From contig DJSQ01000067.1 in assembly GCA_002438075.1 (NCBI GenBank), positions 1 to 12,684 of the forward strand: a stretch of 12,684 nt of DNA. Reading direction: 5' to 3'. Positions 1 to 7,137 of this stretch are shown here, piece by piece (position 1 is the first letter of the stretch; every line of letters starts with the position of its first letter). The notes beneath the pieces are model-generated. The model worked only from the letters and a program-made list of their open reading frames with translations. It made no database searches and was not told the DNA's origin. Both the position numbers and the translations under genes were made by a program. Origin of the DNA: Clostridiales bacterium UBA6330. GTDB lineage: Bacteria > Bacillota > Clostridia > Oscillospirales > CAG-272.

Positions 1-9
1 TAAGCGGGG

Positions 10-28
10 CTTGGGGCAGAGTCCCAAG
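10..28. repeat. GC-rich palindrome in the upstream spacer
   Basis: CTTGGG (10-15) and CCCAAG (23-28) form a perfect 6-bp stem around a 7-nt loop. No run of T follows on the + strand, so it is not a convincing intrinsic terminator. GGGGCAGAGTCCC-like palindromes are common dispersed extragenic elements in Clostridia genomes, which is the likeliest explanation here, but the window contains only this one copy. It could also be the base of a terminator for whatever gene precedes the window. Confidence 0.4.
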
Positions 29-75
29 GTCTTCCACATCCCCCCTTGTGAAAAGCCTACAAAAAAGAGGGCGCG

Positions 76-136
76 GGATTGCATATAATGACCAATCGAC
101 CGCGAGGAATCGTTGGATTGTGATAGAATTCAATCG
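76..136. promoter_or_regulatory. Twin inverted-repeat operator-like sites
   Basis: Two similar palindromes lie upstream of the promoter. The first is GGATTG (76-81), 11 nt, then CAATCG (93-98). The second is GGATTG (115-120), 10 nt, then CAATCG (131-136). The half-sites repeat every 38-39 bp. With the predicted transcription start near 181 the two centres fall at about -94 and -55, positions typical for activator binding. A further AATCG at 108-112 lies between them. No regulator gene is in the window. I infer a binding site for a sugar-responsive regulator; the family cannot be told from the sequence. Confidence 0.45.
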
Positions 137-145
137 GTTTGTGGC

Positions 146-174
146 TTGAAGGGGCAGTATCAGTGTGGTATAAT
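146..174 (+). promoter_or_regulatory. Sigma-A promoter of the operon
   Basis: The -35 element is TTGAAG (146-151, four of six consensus bases) and the -10 element is TATAAT (169-174, perfect), separated by 17 nt. TG at 166-167 plus one base gives an extended -10. Transcription should start near 181, leaving a leader of about 64 nt before the first gene. This placement argues against any start codon upstream of about 181 for the first gene, since the promoter would then lie inside the coding region. Confidence 0.75.
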
Positions 175-192
175 GATACAAACGGAGCGGAA

Positions 193-221
193 ATCGCTGA
201 CCGAGCGGGGTGACAGCCGAT
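193..221 (+). other. Possible leader hairpin in the 5' UTR
   Basis: ATCG plus CTG (193-199) pairs with CAG plus CGAT (214-216 and 218-221), leaving C217 bulged, around a 14-nt loop that can add an ACC/GGT pairing. It lies between the predicted transcription start and the first ribosome binding site. An A-rich stretch follows, not a T run, so it is not a terminator. It may protect the mRNA 5' end or may be chance. Confidence 0.25.
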
Positions 222-244
222 CGGGAAAAACGGAAAAGAAAGGG

Positions 245-3220
245 ATGAAATACGCGGAAATGAGAAAAACGTTCATTTCGACAGTCGCATTGCTGATGGC
301 AATCCTGATGCTCTGCACCGCCTGCACAGGGAAAACCGAGGGCACGGAGGGAACGAGCGGAGCGGAAACCACGGGCGAGAACGGTCCGCCGCCCGATGCA
401 ATGGACCTGACCGACTTCAAAATCCTCTGCGCGGAGGACGCCGACGATACGGTGAAGTCGCTGACCATCCGATTGCGGAACGGGCTGGAGGATATGTGCG
501 GGATTAAGCTGGAGACCGACACCGATTTCGTCAGACGCGGGGAGGCGGTCCCCACCGACACAAAGGAAATTCTGGTCGGAAATACCAACCGCCGCACCGC
601 AACCGACCTGAAGAAGATGGACCTTCAGATTATCCGCGAGGGGAACCGCATCTACCTGCTGGGCGGCAGTGAGCCCGCAGTCGGTCAGGCAGTGACCTAC
701 TTCCTCGAAAACTACATCGTAAGAGGCTATGTCAGCATCGCGGACCCAACGGTCTGCCTGCGCGAGGGAACCTACCCCGCAGAAAAGCTGCTGTTCGGCG
801 CAACCGAGGTTGGAACGGTGAAAATCTTCTATTCCCTCACGAACGCAGAGCATCAATCGCTCTGGCAGGGGCTGGAGGACAGCCTGCTTGACGCAACGGG
901 CAAGCGCGCGGAGGTCGTGAACAGCGCCGCCGAAGCGAACCTCATTTTTGAGGAAAAGAACCGTGAAGCCATCGGCGAAAAGGATTGGGGCACGGTCTGC
1001 GAGGACGGCAAGCTGACGCTGATTGGCGGCAGTACCTTGCAGAGCCGCAAGGTGATTGCACACTTCCGCGAGAAAATTCTGCTTGCGGACGGGACCTGTA
1101 CCTTTGAAAAAGGAGTTTATTCCATGGACATGATGACCAAAGAGGAGTACTACCGTCAGGACCGACTGGAAATTTATCCCGAATTCCCCGAGCAGGTCAG
1201 ACGGGACTATTCCTATTCCGTGACGGTTACGCAGGGGGATAAGACGGCGAAAATACCCGTCTATAACCACGAGATGAACAGCGCGGTCAGCCGCAATCCC
1301 AACTGCGGGATTGACGGGCACCGCCGCTTCTCAACCTTCGCCTTCAGCGGCGAGCAGGTGCGGGTGGACATTGAGGTCAAGCGCGACTTCGAGTTCTATT
1401 CGCTGATGCCCTCGGCAAAGAATTTCCGCCATGAGTACAAAAACGGCGTGATTTCGGTCTGGCTGGAGAAGCCCGAGTACTTCATGATTCGTTTGGATGA
1501 CAAGGACGAAAGCATCCTTTCGGTCTTTGCGGATTATCCCGAGTTCCCCGATGACGTGGACCTCGATGACCCCAACACAATCCGTGTGGAGGGCTGGTAC
1601 GAGGTGGAGGGCGGCGTTCTGGAGCTGACCGAGCCCGGAAAGACCGTTTACATTGCGCCCGGTGCGGTGCTTCATGCCCGCATCGATGTCAAGGCAAGCT
1701 ATACCCGTATCATCGGACGCGGCGCAATCGTTGACCCGTTCGAGAATTTCGCAAAGTATTCCCGCGACATCATCAACGACAAAAAGGGCGGCTTGATGAT
1801 TTACATTTGGCCCGATGCGAACGATGCGCAGATTGACGGCATCTTCCTGCTGGATGCGCAGTGCTTCAACATCGCAACGCGCGGCAAGCGGGGGGACATC
1901 CGCAATACCAAGGTGCTTTCCACCATCATCAGCACCGATGGTATCTCGGCGTTCATCGGCTCGTCGGGAACGCTGGTGGAGCATTGCTTCATCTATTGCG
2001 GCGATAATACCATGGTCTTTTCCTCGGGCATTACCTACCGCGATATGCTGGTGGGCACAACCTGCGCGGCAATTTACCCGCAGGACGATGTGTACGACGT
2101 GCTCCTCGAGGATATCCACGTGTTCCGCGCGGACGATGCGATTATCGACAACATCTACAACGCGGGGCAGAAGCATACGAAGATCGACATGACCATCAAC
2201 AACATCGACACGGTGGACTGCACCTATGCGCCGCGGATTATCCGTTGCCAAAACATGGGCGGGAATCCGAAGAACTTTACAATCCGCAATCTGTCGGTCG
2301 GAGCCTACGGTCTGATGCAGACCCAGAACGGCATTCTGGTGGAGAATATGGACGGGTATCTCGATACCTACAACTACACCTTCAACCTCGTGAACTACGC
2401 CATCGACGGCGCGACGGTCAGCAAAGCAAGCAGCATCGGGCTTCGGTTTGACGAGGACCGCAACACCTGCAACTACTCCACCGAGGCGGGCTTTACGCCC
2501 GTGAAGCGGGAGGATTACTACGCAGATTATACGATGCCCTCGAAGGTCTATATCGGCGCGTTGCAGCTGATGTTCAACAACCCCGTTGTGAAGCAGAGCA
2601 ACGAGCTGTTGCTTCCCTACGAGGAAATCCGCACCCTGCTCCGCACGGAAAAGACCGCGACAACGGTTGACGTGGGCGGCGTGGCATATGTCAAGGCTTC
2701 GGTGCTTGCATCGGCGGGGCTTTGCAAGAGCGCCGCGATGAAGAATGGCAATCTCTACCTGACCCCGCAGTACAACGGAGAGAATCTGCTCCTTGCGGAC
2801 AGCGGCGAGATTTCGCACTACGCGAGAGCAACGGGCGGGCAGCAGCTCTGCTCGAAGGTGGAGAACGGGACCGTGATTTACCGCACCGACAACGTGGTCT
2901 ATAAGCAGTGGGCGGGCGTGAGACGCTACATCGGAGACGAAACCGCCATGTACGGCGCGGGAACCTACACGCTCACCTTCCGGGTGCGGGCGGATTCCGC
3001 AAGGACCAATGCGCTCCGCGTGAAAACCACGCTGAAGAACAACGACCGCTTTACCTACAAGAACGTTTCGGTCACAAAGGATTGGACTGTATTTGTGTAC
3101 ACCTTTGAGCTGACGGCAGAGCAGATTACCGATCCGCTGATGATGTTCGACATCAACACGCTGGATAAATCGGTGGTGTGGTTTGAGGTCTGTGGCCTGA
3201 CGCTGGTCAAGGTCAAATAA
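245..3220 (+). CDS. Right-handed beta-helix glycoside hydrolase lipoprotein (GH49/GH28-like)
   Basis: Predicted surface-anchored polysaccharide-degrading enzyme of 991 aa. A Lys/Arg n-region and hydrophobic core end at Cys27 (CTAC, with an unusual Cys at -3). Residues ~50-160 and ~190-280 form two divergent copies of an alpha/beta module also found in the esterase at 5053; the first carries EILVGNTNR, and the copies end in LLGGS and LIGGS. Residues ~440-700 form a beta-helix that opens with a TVYIAPGAVLHARI-type rung and contains TDG (Asp565) and GDN (Asp587), placed like the catalytic acids of clan GH-N enzymes. A stalk-like domain (~785-845) and a CBM4/9-like beta-sandwich (~846-990) follow. 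The start at 245 is chosen because the promoter precedes it and GGAAAAG lies 6 nt upstream; ATG 260 gives the same signal peptide minus five residues. It is the first gene of the operon, 18 nt before the binding protein. A GH28, GH49 or lyase activity cannot be separated by eye. Confidence 0.72.
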   Translation: MKYAEMRKTFISTVALLMAILMLCTACTGKTEGTEGTSGAETTGENGPPPDAMDLTDFKILCAEDADDTVKSLTIRLRNGLEDMCGIKLETDTDFVRRGEAVPTDTKEILVGNTNRRTATDLKKMDLQIIREGNRIYLLGGSEPAVGQAVTYFLENYIVRGYVSIADPTVCLREGTYPAEKLLFGATEVGTVKIFYSLTNAEHQSLWQGLEDSLLDATGKRAEVVNSAAEANLIFEEKNREAIGEKDWGTVCEDGKLTLIGGSTLQSRKVIAHFREKILLADGTCTFEKGVYSMDMMTKEEYYRQDRLEIYPEFPEQVRRDYSYSVTVTQGDKTAKIPVYNHEMNSAVSRNPNCGIDGHRRFSTFAFSGEQVRVDIEVKRDFEFYSLMPSAKNFRHEYKNGVISVWLEKPEYFMIRLDDKDESILSVFADYPEFPDDVDLDDPNTIRVEGWYEVEGGVLELTEPGKTVYIAPGAVLHARIDVKASYTRIIGRGAIVDPFENFAKYSRDIINDKKGGLMIYIWPDANDAQIDGIFLLDAQCFNIATRGKRGDIRNTKVLSTIISTDGISAFIGSSGTLVEHCFIYCGDNTMVFSSGITYRDMLVGTTCAAIYPQDDVYDVLLEDIHVFRADDAIIDNIYNAGQKHTKIDMTINNIDTVDCTYAPRIIRCQNMGGNPKNFTIRNLSVGAYGLMQTQNGILVENMDGYLDTYNYTFNLVNYAIDGATVSKASSIGLRFDEDRNTCNYSTEAGFTPVKREDYYADYTMPSKVYIGALQLMFNNPVVKQSNELLLPYEEIRTLLRTEKTATTVDVGGVAYVKASVLASAGLCKSAAMKNGNLYLTPQYNGENLLLADSGEISHYARATGGQQLCSKVENGTVIYRTDNVVYKQWAGVRRYIGDETAMYGAGTYTLTFRVRADSARTNALRVKTTLKNNDRFTYKNVSVTKDWTVFVYTFELTAEQITDPLMMFDINTLDKSVVWFEVCGLTLVKVK

Positions 3221-3238
3221 CGAAAAGGAGAGAAAGCT

Positions 3239-4690
3239 ATGAAACGAATTGCTGTGAAGCTGATGCTGCTTCTGCTGATTTCGGCGATGGTCCTCTCGGT
3301 GCTGGTTGCCTGCAAGAACGATAAGACGAGCAACACGGGAACCGATGACGGGACGAAGGAATCGCAAACTGCGGGGGCGGACGGAATCGCACCGCTGGAG
3401 AAGCGCGATTTGGGCGGAAAAACCTTCAACGTGCTTCTGCGGACCGAGTACAAGGACGAATTTGACATTCAGGAGGAGACCAACACCCCCGTGCCCGATG
3501 CGGTGTACAGCCGCAACAAGCTCGTGGAGGAGCAATACGACATGGTGTTCCACTTCACCGATGTGGTGGACGATTGGGATCATCGTGATACCTTTACGAA
3601 TGCGGTCCACAACTCCATTCTGGTGGGCGGGGACACAGCCTTTGATTTCGTCATCGGCGGACAGTCCTATGTTGCCTTCAACATCGCACAGCAGGATTTC
3701 CTGAATCTTTATGACGTTCCCAACCTGACCTTTGCGGGTGACTGGTGGGGTCAGCAGGCAGTGGAGGCACTGACCATCAACAACGTTTGCTATCAGGCAA
3801 CGGGTGACTTCGCGGTCTCCATGCTGGAATCCATGAACTGTATGTACTTCAACAAGTTCCTTGCCGAACAGCAGAACCTGCCCGACCTTTACGATCTGGC
3901 ACGGCGGAAGCAGTGGACGCATGAGAAGATGGTGGAGCTTACCCGCGACATCTACACCGACAACGGGAATACGGGCTTTGACCTTGAGGACAGCTTCGGC
4001 TTGATGATTTATCAGACCGACATCCGCTCCGCAATCGTGGTGTACAACACGCCCACGCTGACCAAAGAGGGGCAGCTCGTCTGGAACAACGCGCACACGC
4101 AGAACGTGGTGGAGGCGATTGTGAAAGCCTTCGGCGGCAGTCAGGACGGCATTTACTACTGCGAGGGCAAGGACGAGGCGCAGAACAGCTTCTTCAACGG
4201 GCGCGCAATGCTCCTGTGGGGGAGACTGGATTCCGCGGCGGTTCTGCGGAACATGGAGCAGGATTTCGGTATCATTCCCTGCCCGATGTTCACCGTCGAT
4301 CAGGGCGAATACTACACGACCTCCAACGATGCTTCCATGGTCTGTGTTCCGACAACCGACAAGGATTTGGACGATATCGGCTTTGTGATTGAGGCAATGT
4401 GCCGCGAATCCACCGATACGGTTGCAAAGGTCTTTTACGAGAAGGCGCTGAAATCAAAATACGCGCCCGATTCACAGTCCGCAGAGATGATTGAGCTGAT
4501 TCGGAAGTCGCTGACCTACGATTTCGGCTGGGTCTATTCCACGCAGACGGGCGTTTCGGGTAACCAGTACCAGACCATGATGAACGAGGGAAGCACGAAC
4601 TTCGACGGCTGGTACAAGGGTCAGGAATCGGTCATCAAGGGAAAGCTGAAGGCTTTCTATGCACTCTTCGGTGTGACCCTTGCGGACTGA
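3239..4690 (+). CDS. Extracellular sugar-binding lipoprotein (family 1-like)
   Basis: Predicted substrate-binding protein of a carbohydrate ABC transporter, 483 aa, a usual length. MKRIAVK followed by a leucine-rich core and LVAC places the lipid anchor at Cys25, then a Thr/Asp-rich tether to about residue 52. The mature start (LGGKTFNVLLR) is the typical first strand. Residues ~195-235 (SMNCMYFNKFLAEQQNLPDLYDLARRKQWTHEKM, split by eye) match the hinge region seen in clostridial family 1 proteins: a hydrophobic strand, an FNK motif, then a Trp-containing helix. AAAAGGAG (3223-3230) lies 8 nt upstream of the ATG. Neither permease nor ATPase genes follow, so the partner membrane proteins are outside the window or shared. 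Ligand is unknown; context suggests an oligosaccharide released by the beta-helix protein. Confidence 0.85.
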   Translation: MKRIAVKLMLLLLISAMVLSVLVACKNDKTSNTGTDDGTKESQTAGADGIAPLEKRDLGGKTFNVLLRTEYKDEFDIQEETNTPVPDAVYSRNKLVEEQYDMVFHFTDVVDDWDHRDTFTNAVHNSILVGGDTAFDFVIGGQSYVAFNIAQQDFLNLYDVPNLTFAGDWWGQQAVEALTINNVCYQATGDFAVSMLESMNCMYFNKFLAEQQNLPDLYDLARRKQWTHEKMVELTRDIYTDNGNTGFDLEDSFGLMIYQTDIRSAIVVYNTPTLTKEGQLVWNNAHTQNVVEAIVKAFGGSQDGIYYCEGKDEAQNSFFNGRAMLLWGRLDSAAVLRNMEQDFGIIPCPMFTVDQGEYYTTSNDASMVCVPTTDKDLDDIGFVIEAMCRESTDTVAKVFYEKALKSKYAPDSQSAEMIELIRKSLTYDFGWVYSTQTGVSGNQYQTMMNEGSTNFDGWYKGQESVIKGKLKAFYALFGVTLAD

Positions 4691-4949
4691 GAAGCACAAG
4701 CGGAGCCACTGCCTGACGGCGGCAATGTCGATGATGTCGGCGGTCCTCCTCTGCCTGCTCCTTGCGGGGTGCGGAGGGGAGACCCCCGACCTCACCCGCG
4801 ACAGCGACAGGGTAAGGACAACCGAGGCAGATGCCTCTGAGACGGGGCGCGGCACGGAAGCCGCAACGGGCGGGGAGCGTGACTCGACCCCGCAGGACGG
4901 AATTCTCACGGCGGACCCCGATGCGGACCGCTACACGCCGTATTATTGA
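4680..4949 (+). CDS. Small lipoprotein, unknown function
   Basis: An 89-aa reading frame overlaps the end of the binding-protein gene by 11 bases. It starts at TTG 4680, the first possible start after an in-frame stop, and has a basic n-region (MRTEKHKR), a hydrophobic core and the lipobox LLAG-Cys31. Internal ATGs near 4725 would lose the basic n-region, which is why TTG is preferred. The mature 59 residues are rich in Thr, Glu, Asp and Gly, look disordered, and end in DADRYTPYY. No good Shine-Dalgarno sequence is visible, so translation probably depends on coupling to the upstream gene. It may be a genuine small surface protein or the stub of a longer lipoprotein gene whose body was lost; the hairpin starts 16 bases after its stop codon. 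Confidence 0.55.
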   Translation: MRTEKHKRSHCLTAAMSMMSAVLLCLLLAGCGGETPDLTRDSDRVRTTEADASETGRGTEAATGGERDSTPQDGILTADPDADRYTPYY

Positions 4950-4964
4950 CGGCTCCATAAGAAA

Positions 4965-5013
4965 GCACAGGAGGGGACAACCGATAGCTGCGGCTCGGTG
5001 TGCCCTCCTGTGC
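4965..5013 (+). other. Long imperfect hairpin between cistrons
   Basis: GCACAGGAGGG (4965-4975) pairs perfectly with CCCTCCTGTGC (5003-5013). After a G-G mismatch the stem continues with ACA/TGT, CCG/CGG and AGC/GCT and closes on a TGCG tetraloop, so nearly the whole 49 nt can pair. GGCTTGACG follows, not a T run, so on the + strand it is not a classical intrinsic terminator. It most likely acts as an RNA processing or stabilising element, which would let the upstream binding-protein mRNA accumulate separately from the downstream enzyme genes, or as a Rho-independent attenuator of weak type. Confidence 0.6.
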
Positions 5014-5052
5014 GGCTTGACGCGGAGACGAATATAATAAAAGGAAGGAAAA

Positions 5053-7113
5053 ATGATGAAAAGGAAAGCGAAATCAGCCCTTTTGCTCCTCTCCTGCCTG
5101 TTGCTTGCCGCCGTGCTTGCGGCGTGCGGAGGAGGCGGCAACGGAACGACAACGACACAGGGCGGGAGCGAAACGACCGCGCACGAAGCGGCTTCGTTTG
5201 ACCTGAAAAACTACACCATTCTCTGCAACGAGTTTGCAAACGACGCTATCCGCAAGTCCACCGTGACCTTGCAGAAGAAAATCAAGGAGCAGTTCGGGTT
5301 CAGGCTTGAGACCGACACCGACTGGGTGCGCAAGGGCGAGGAGGTTCCGAACGACCGCTTTGAAATTCTGGTGGGCGAGACGAACCGCCAAGCCTCGATT
5401 GACGTGCTGACCGAATTGCGGAACGACCGCAAATGCCACAGCATGGATTACATCATCCGCGTGACCGAGAACAAGGTGGTCATCCTCGGCGGCTCCGAGG
5501 AGGCAACGCTCGCGGCGGTGGAATACCTGACGGGCGGCGCGCTGACAAGCCTTGCCGCGGATTACAGCTACCATTTCAGGAGGGACAATGAGGTGATTCT
5601 CTTGAACGGAACGAACATTGAGAACTATTCGATTCGGATGCCCGAGGACGCGCCCGACACGCTGAAGGCGGCGGTGGAGGAGCTGCGCGTGAAAATCAAC
5701 GGCATCACGGGCTACAAGCCGCCGCTGGTGTCGACCGCAACGGGCAAGGACATTGTGGTGCAATACGGGACCGCGCAGTACGGTCCTGTCGGAAAGGTCT
5801 ATTTCAAGGGCGCGGACCTGATGATTGACGGCGGACATCCGCTCTCCTGCGAGGCGGTTCTGAAGGTCTTTGCGGAACAGCTCAAGGGCTCGGCAACGCT
5901 GAAGGCGGACTATGCGCTCTCCGAGGAGGCGGACCTCAAAACCTATTTCAAGGGAACGAGCGAAAAGGACGCGCTTTCCTACACCTGCGGCGAGGACATG
6001 AAATTCAACATCTCCCTGCTTTGCGAGGGACGGGTTATCAGCTGTCCGAAATTCAAGTGGGAAATTACCGCAGATGACGGGCAAACGGCACGGAGCGGGC
6101 TGGTCTCGGGCAAAAACGGGACGCTCACGCTTTCGGCTTCCATCTCCAAGCCCGGGTTCGTGCGGCTGATTGTGACCCCCTGCGATGAGAACGGCAGGGC
6201 AATCGGCGGTATGGAGACCTTTGACGGCGGCGCGGGTGCCGACGTGATGAAGCTGGAGCAGGGACTGCCCGAGCCGGAGGACTTTGACGCATTCTGGGCG
6301 GAGCAGCTCGGGCTGTTGGATCAGGTCAAGCCCGAGATCATTTCCATGAAGGAGGTGGACGCGGGAACGCTCGGGTATGTGGCATACGATGTGAAAATCA
6401 AGTGCGTGGGTCCCACACCCGTTTCGGGCATTCTGACCATGCCCGTCGGCGCAAAGGCGGGGAGCCTGAAGGCGCAAATGACCTTCAACGGCTACGGCTA
6501 CGCGGGCGTGACCCCCGTATGCGCGCCGAACACGCTCTATTTCAACGTCAACGCGCACGGAATCGACAACCTGCGCGAGGACGACTACTACAAGGAATTC
6601 GAGCAGACGCACTACAAATACGGCTGGGACGAGACCGAGAACAAGGACCCCAAAACCTGCTATTTCCTCTATATGGACCTGCGGAACATTCAGGGCGCGC
6701 GCTGGCTGCTGACGCGTCCCGAGTATGACGGCAAGGGGCTGTATCTGCGCGGCGGCTCGCAGGGGGCGATGCAGTGCGCGGCGGTTGCGGCGTTCGTGCG
6801 GGAGACAGTTGACCTCGAGCTGTTCATTCCATGGATGGCGGACCTCGGCGGAAAAGAGGCGGGGCGCATCAAGGGCTGGGTCCCCGAGGCGAATCCCAAC
6901 GTCACGGGCATTCTCTATTTCGATACGGCGAACCTTGCCAAGCGCGTGACCTGCCCTGTGCGCATCAGCGGCTACCTCGGCGATTACACCTGCCCGCCGT
7001 CCACGCTGATTGTGCTGTACAAGAGCTTCTCCTCGCAAAAGTCGCTCATTCTCTACCAGAACGGCACGCACGGAAGATACCCGAAGGATACCTACAGCTA
7101 TCAGCTGAAGTAA
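5053..7113 (+). CDS. Lipoprotein with AXE1/CE7-like esterase domain
   Basis: Predicted surface carbohydrate esterase of 686 aa. The signal peptide ends at Cys25 (LAAC), followed by a Gly/Thr tether. Residues ~49-165 and ~188-280 are two copies of the alpha/beta module shared with the protein at 245; the first has EILVGETNR and ILGGS. Residues ~305-400 look like an Ig-type beta-sandwich. Residues ~405-686 are an alpha/beta hydrolase with nucleophile Ser569 in GGSQG, Asp644 in GYLGDYTCPPST and His673 in NGTHG, the order and motifs of acetyl xylan esterase family AXE1 (CE7). The family RGQ motif appears replaced by AHG (501-503) and the His-Glu pair by His-Gly, so the acyl group or sugar may differ from acetyl-xylan. 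GGAAGG lies 4 nt before ATG 5053 and 7 nt before ATG 5056; either start is possible. The FAD-type gene begins 24 nt after it. Confidence 0.78.
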   Translation: MMKRKAKSALLLLSCLLLAAVLAACGGGGNGTTTTQGGSETTAHEAASFDLKNYTILCNEFANDAIRKSTVTLQKKIKEQFGFRLETDTDWVRKGEEVPNDRFEILVGETNRQASIDVLTELRNDRKCHSMDYIIRVTENKVVILGGSEEATLAAVEYLTGGALTSLAADYSYHFRRDNEVILLNGTNIENYSIRMPEDAPDTLKAAVEELRVKINGITGYKPPLVSTATGKDIVVQYGTAQYGPVGKVYFKGADLMIDGGHPLSCEAVLKVFAEQLKGSATLKADYALSEEADLKTYFKGTSEKDALSYTCGEDMKFNISLLCEGRVISCPKFKWEITADDGQTARSGLVSGKNGTLTLSASISKPGFVRLIVTPCDENGRAIGGMETFDGGAGADVMKLEQGLPEPEDFDAFWAEQLGLLDQVKPEIISMKEVDAGTLGYVAYDVKIKCVGPTPVSGILTMPVGAKAGSLKAQMTFNGYGYAGVTPVCAPNTLYFNVNAHGIDNLREDDYYKEFEQTHYKYGWDETENKDPKTCYFLYMDLRNIQGARWLLTRPEYDGKGLYLRGGSQGAMQCAAVAAFVRETVDLELFIPWMADLGGKEAGRIKGWVPEANPNVTGILYFDTANLAKRVTCPVRISGYLGDYTCPPSTLIVLYKSFSSQKSLILYQNGTHGRYPKDTYSYQLK

Positions 7114-7137
7114 GATTGCAAAAGGAACGGAAAGCTT

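Noticed and set aside
84..89. TATAAT as a second upstream -10
   Set aside because: The -35 position at 61-66 is AAAAAA and no TG precedes at the right spacing; the bases lie within the first palindrome.
113..244. Earlier start for the beta-helix gene at 113
   Set aside because: The frame is open, but the region contains the promoter (146-174) and would put 44 polar residues before a normal lipoprotein signal peptide.
1815..2192. Arg/Ser-rich frame in +3 within the beta-helix gene
   Set aside because: It is a shifted-frame shadow of the main gene with no start signal or domain.
1331..4096. A 921-codon open frame on the minus strand
   Set aside because: It runs opposite two well-supported lipoprotein genes and their intergenic gap; the translation is His/Val/Arg-rich without domains, as expected from antisense of GC-biased codons.
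5017..5038. TTGACG plus TATAAT before the esterase gene as a promoter
   Set aside because: The two hexamers are only 10 nt apart, far short of the 16-18 nt needed, and no alternative -35 is seen for the TATAAT.
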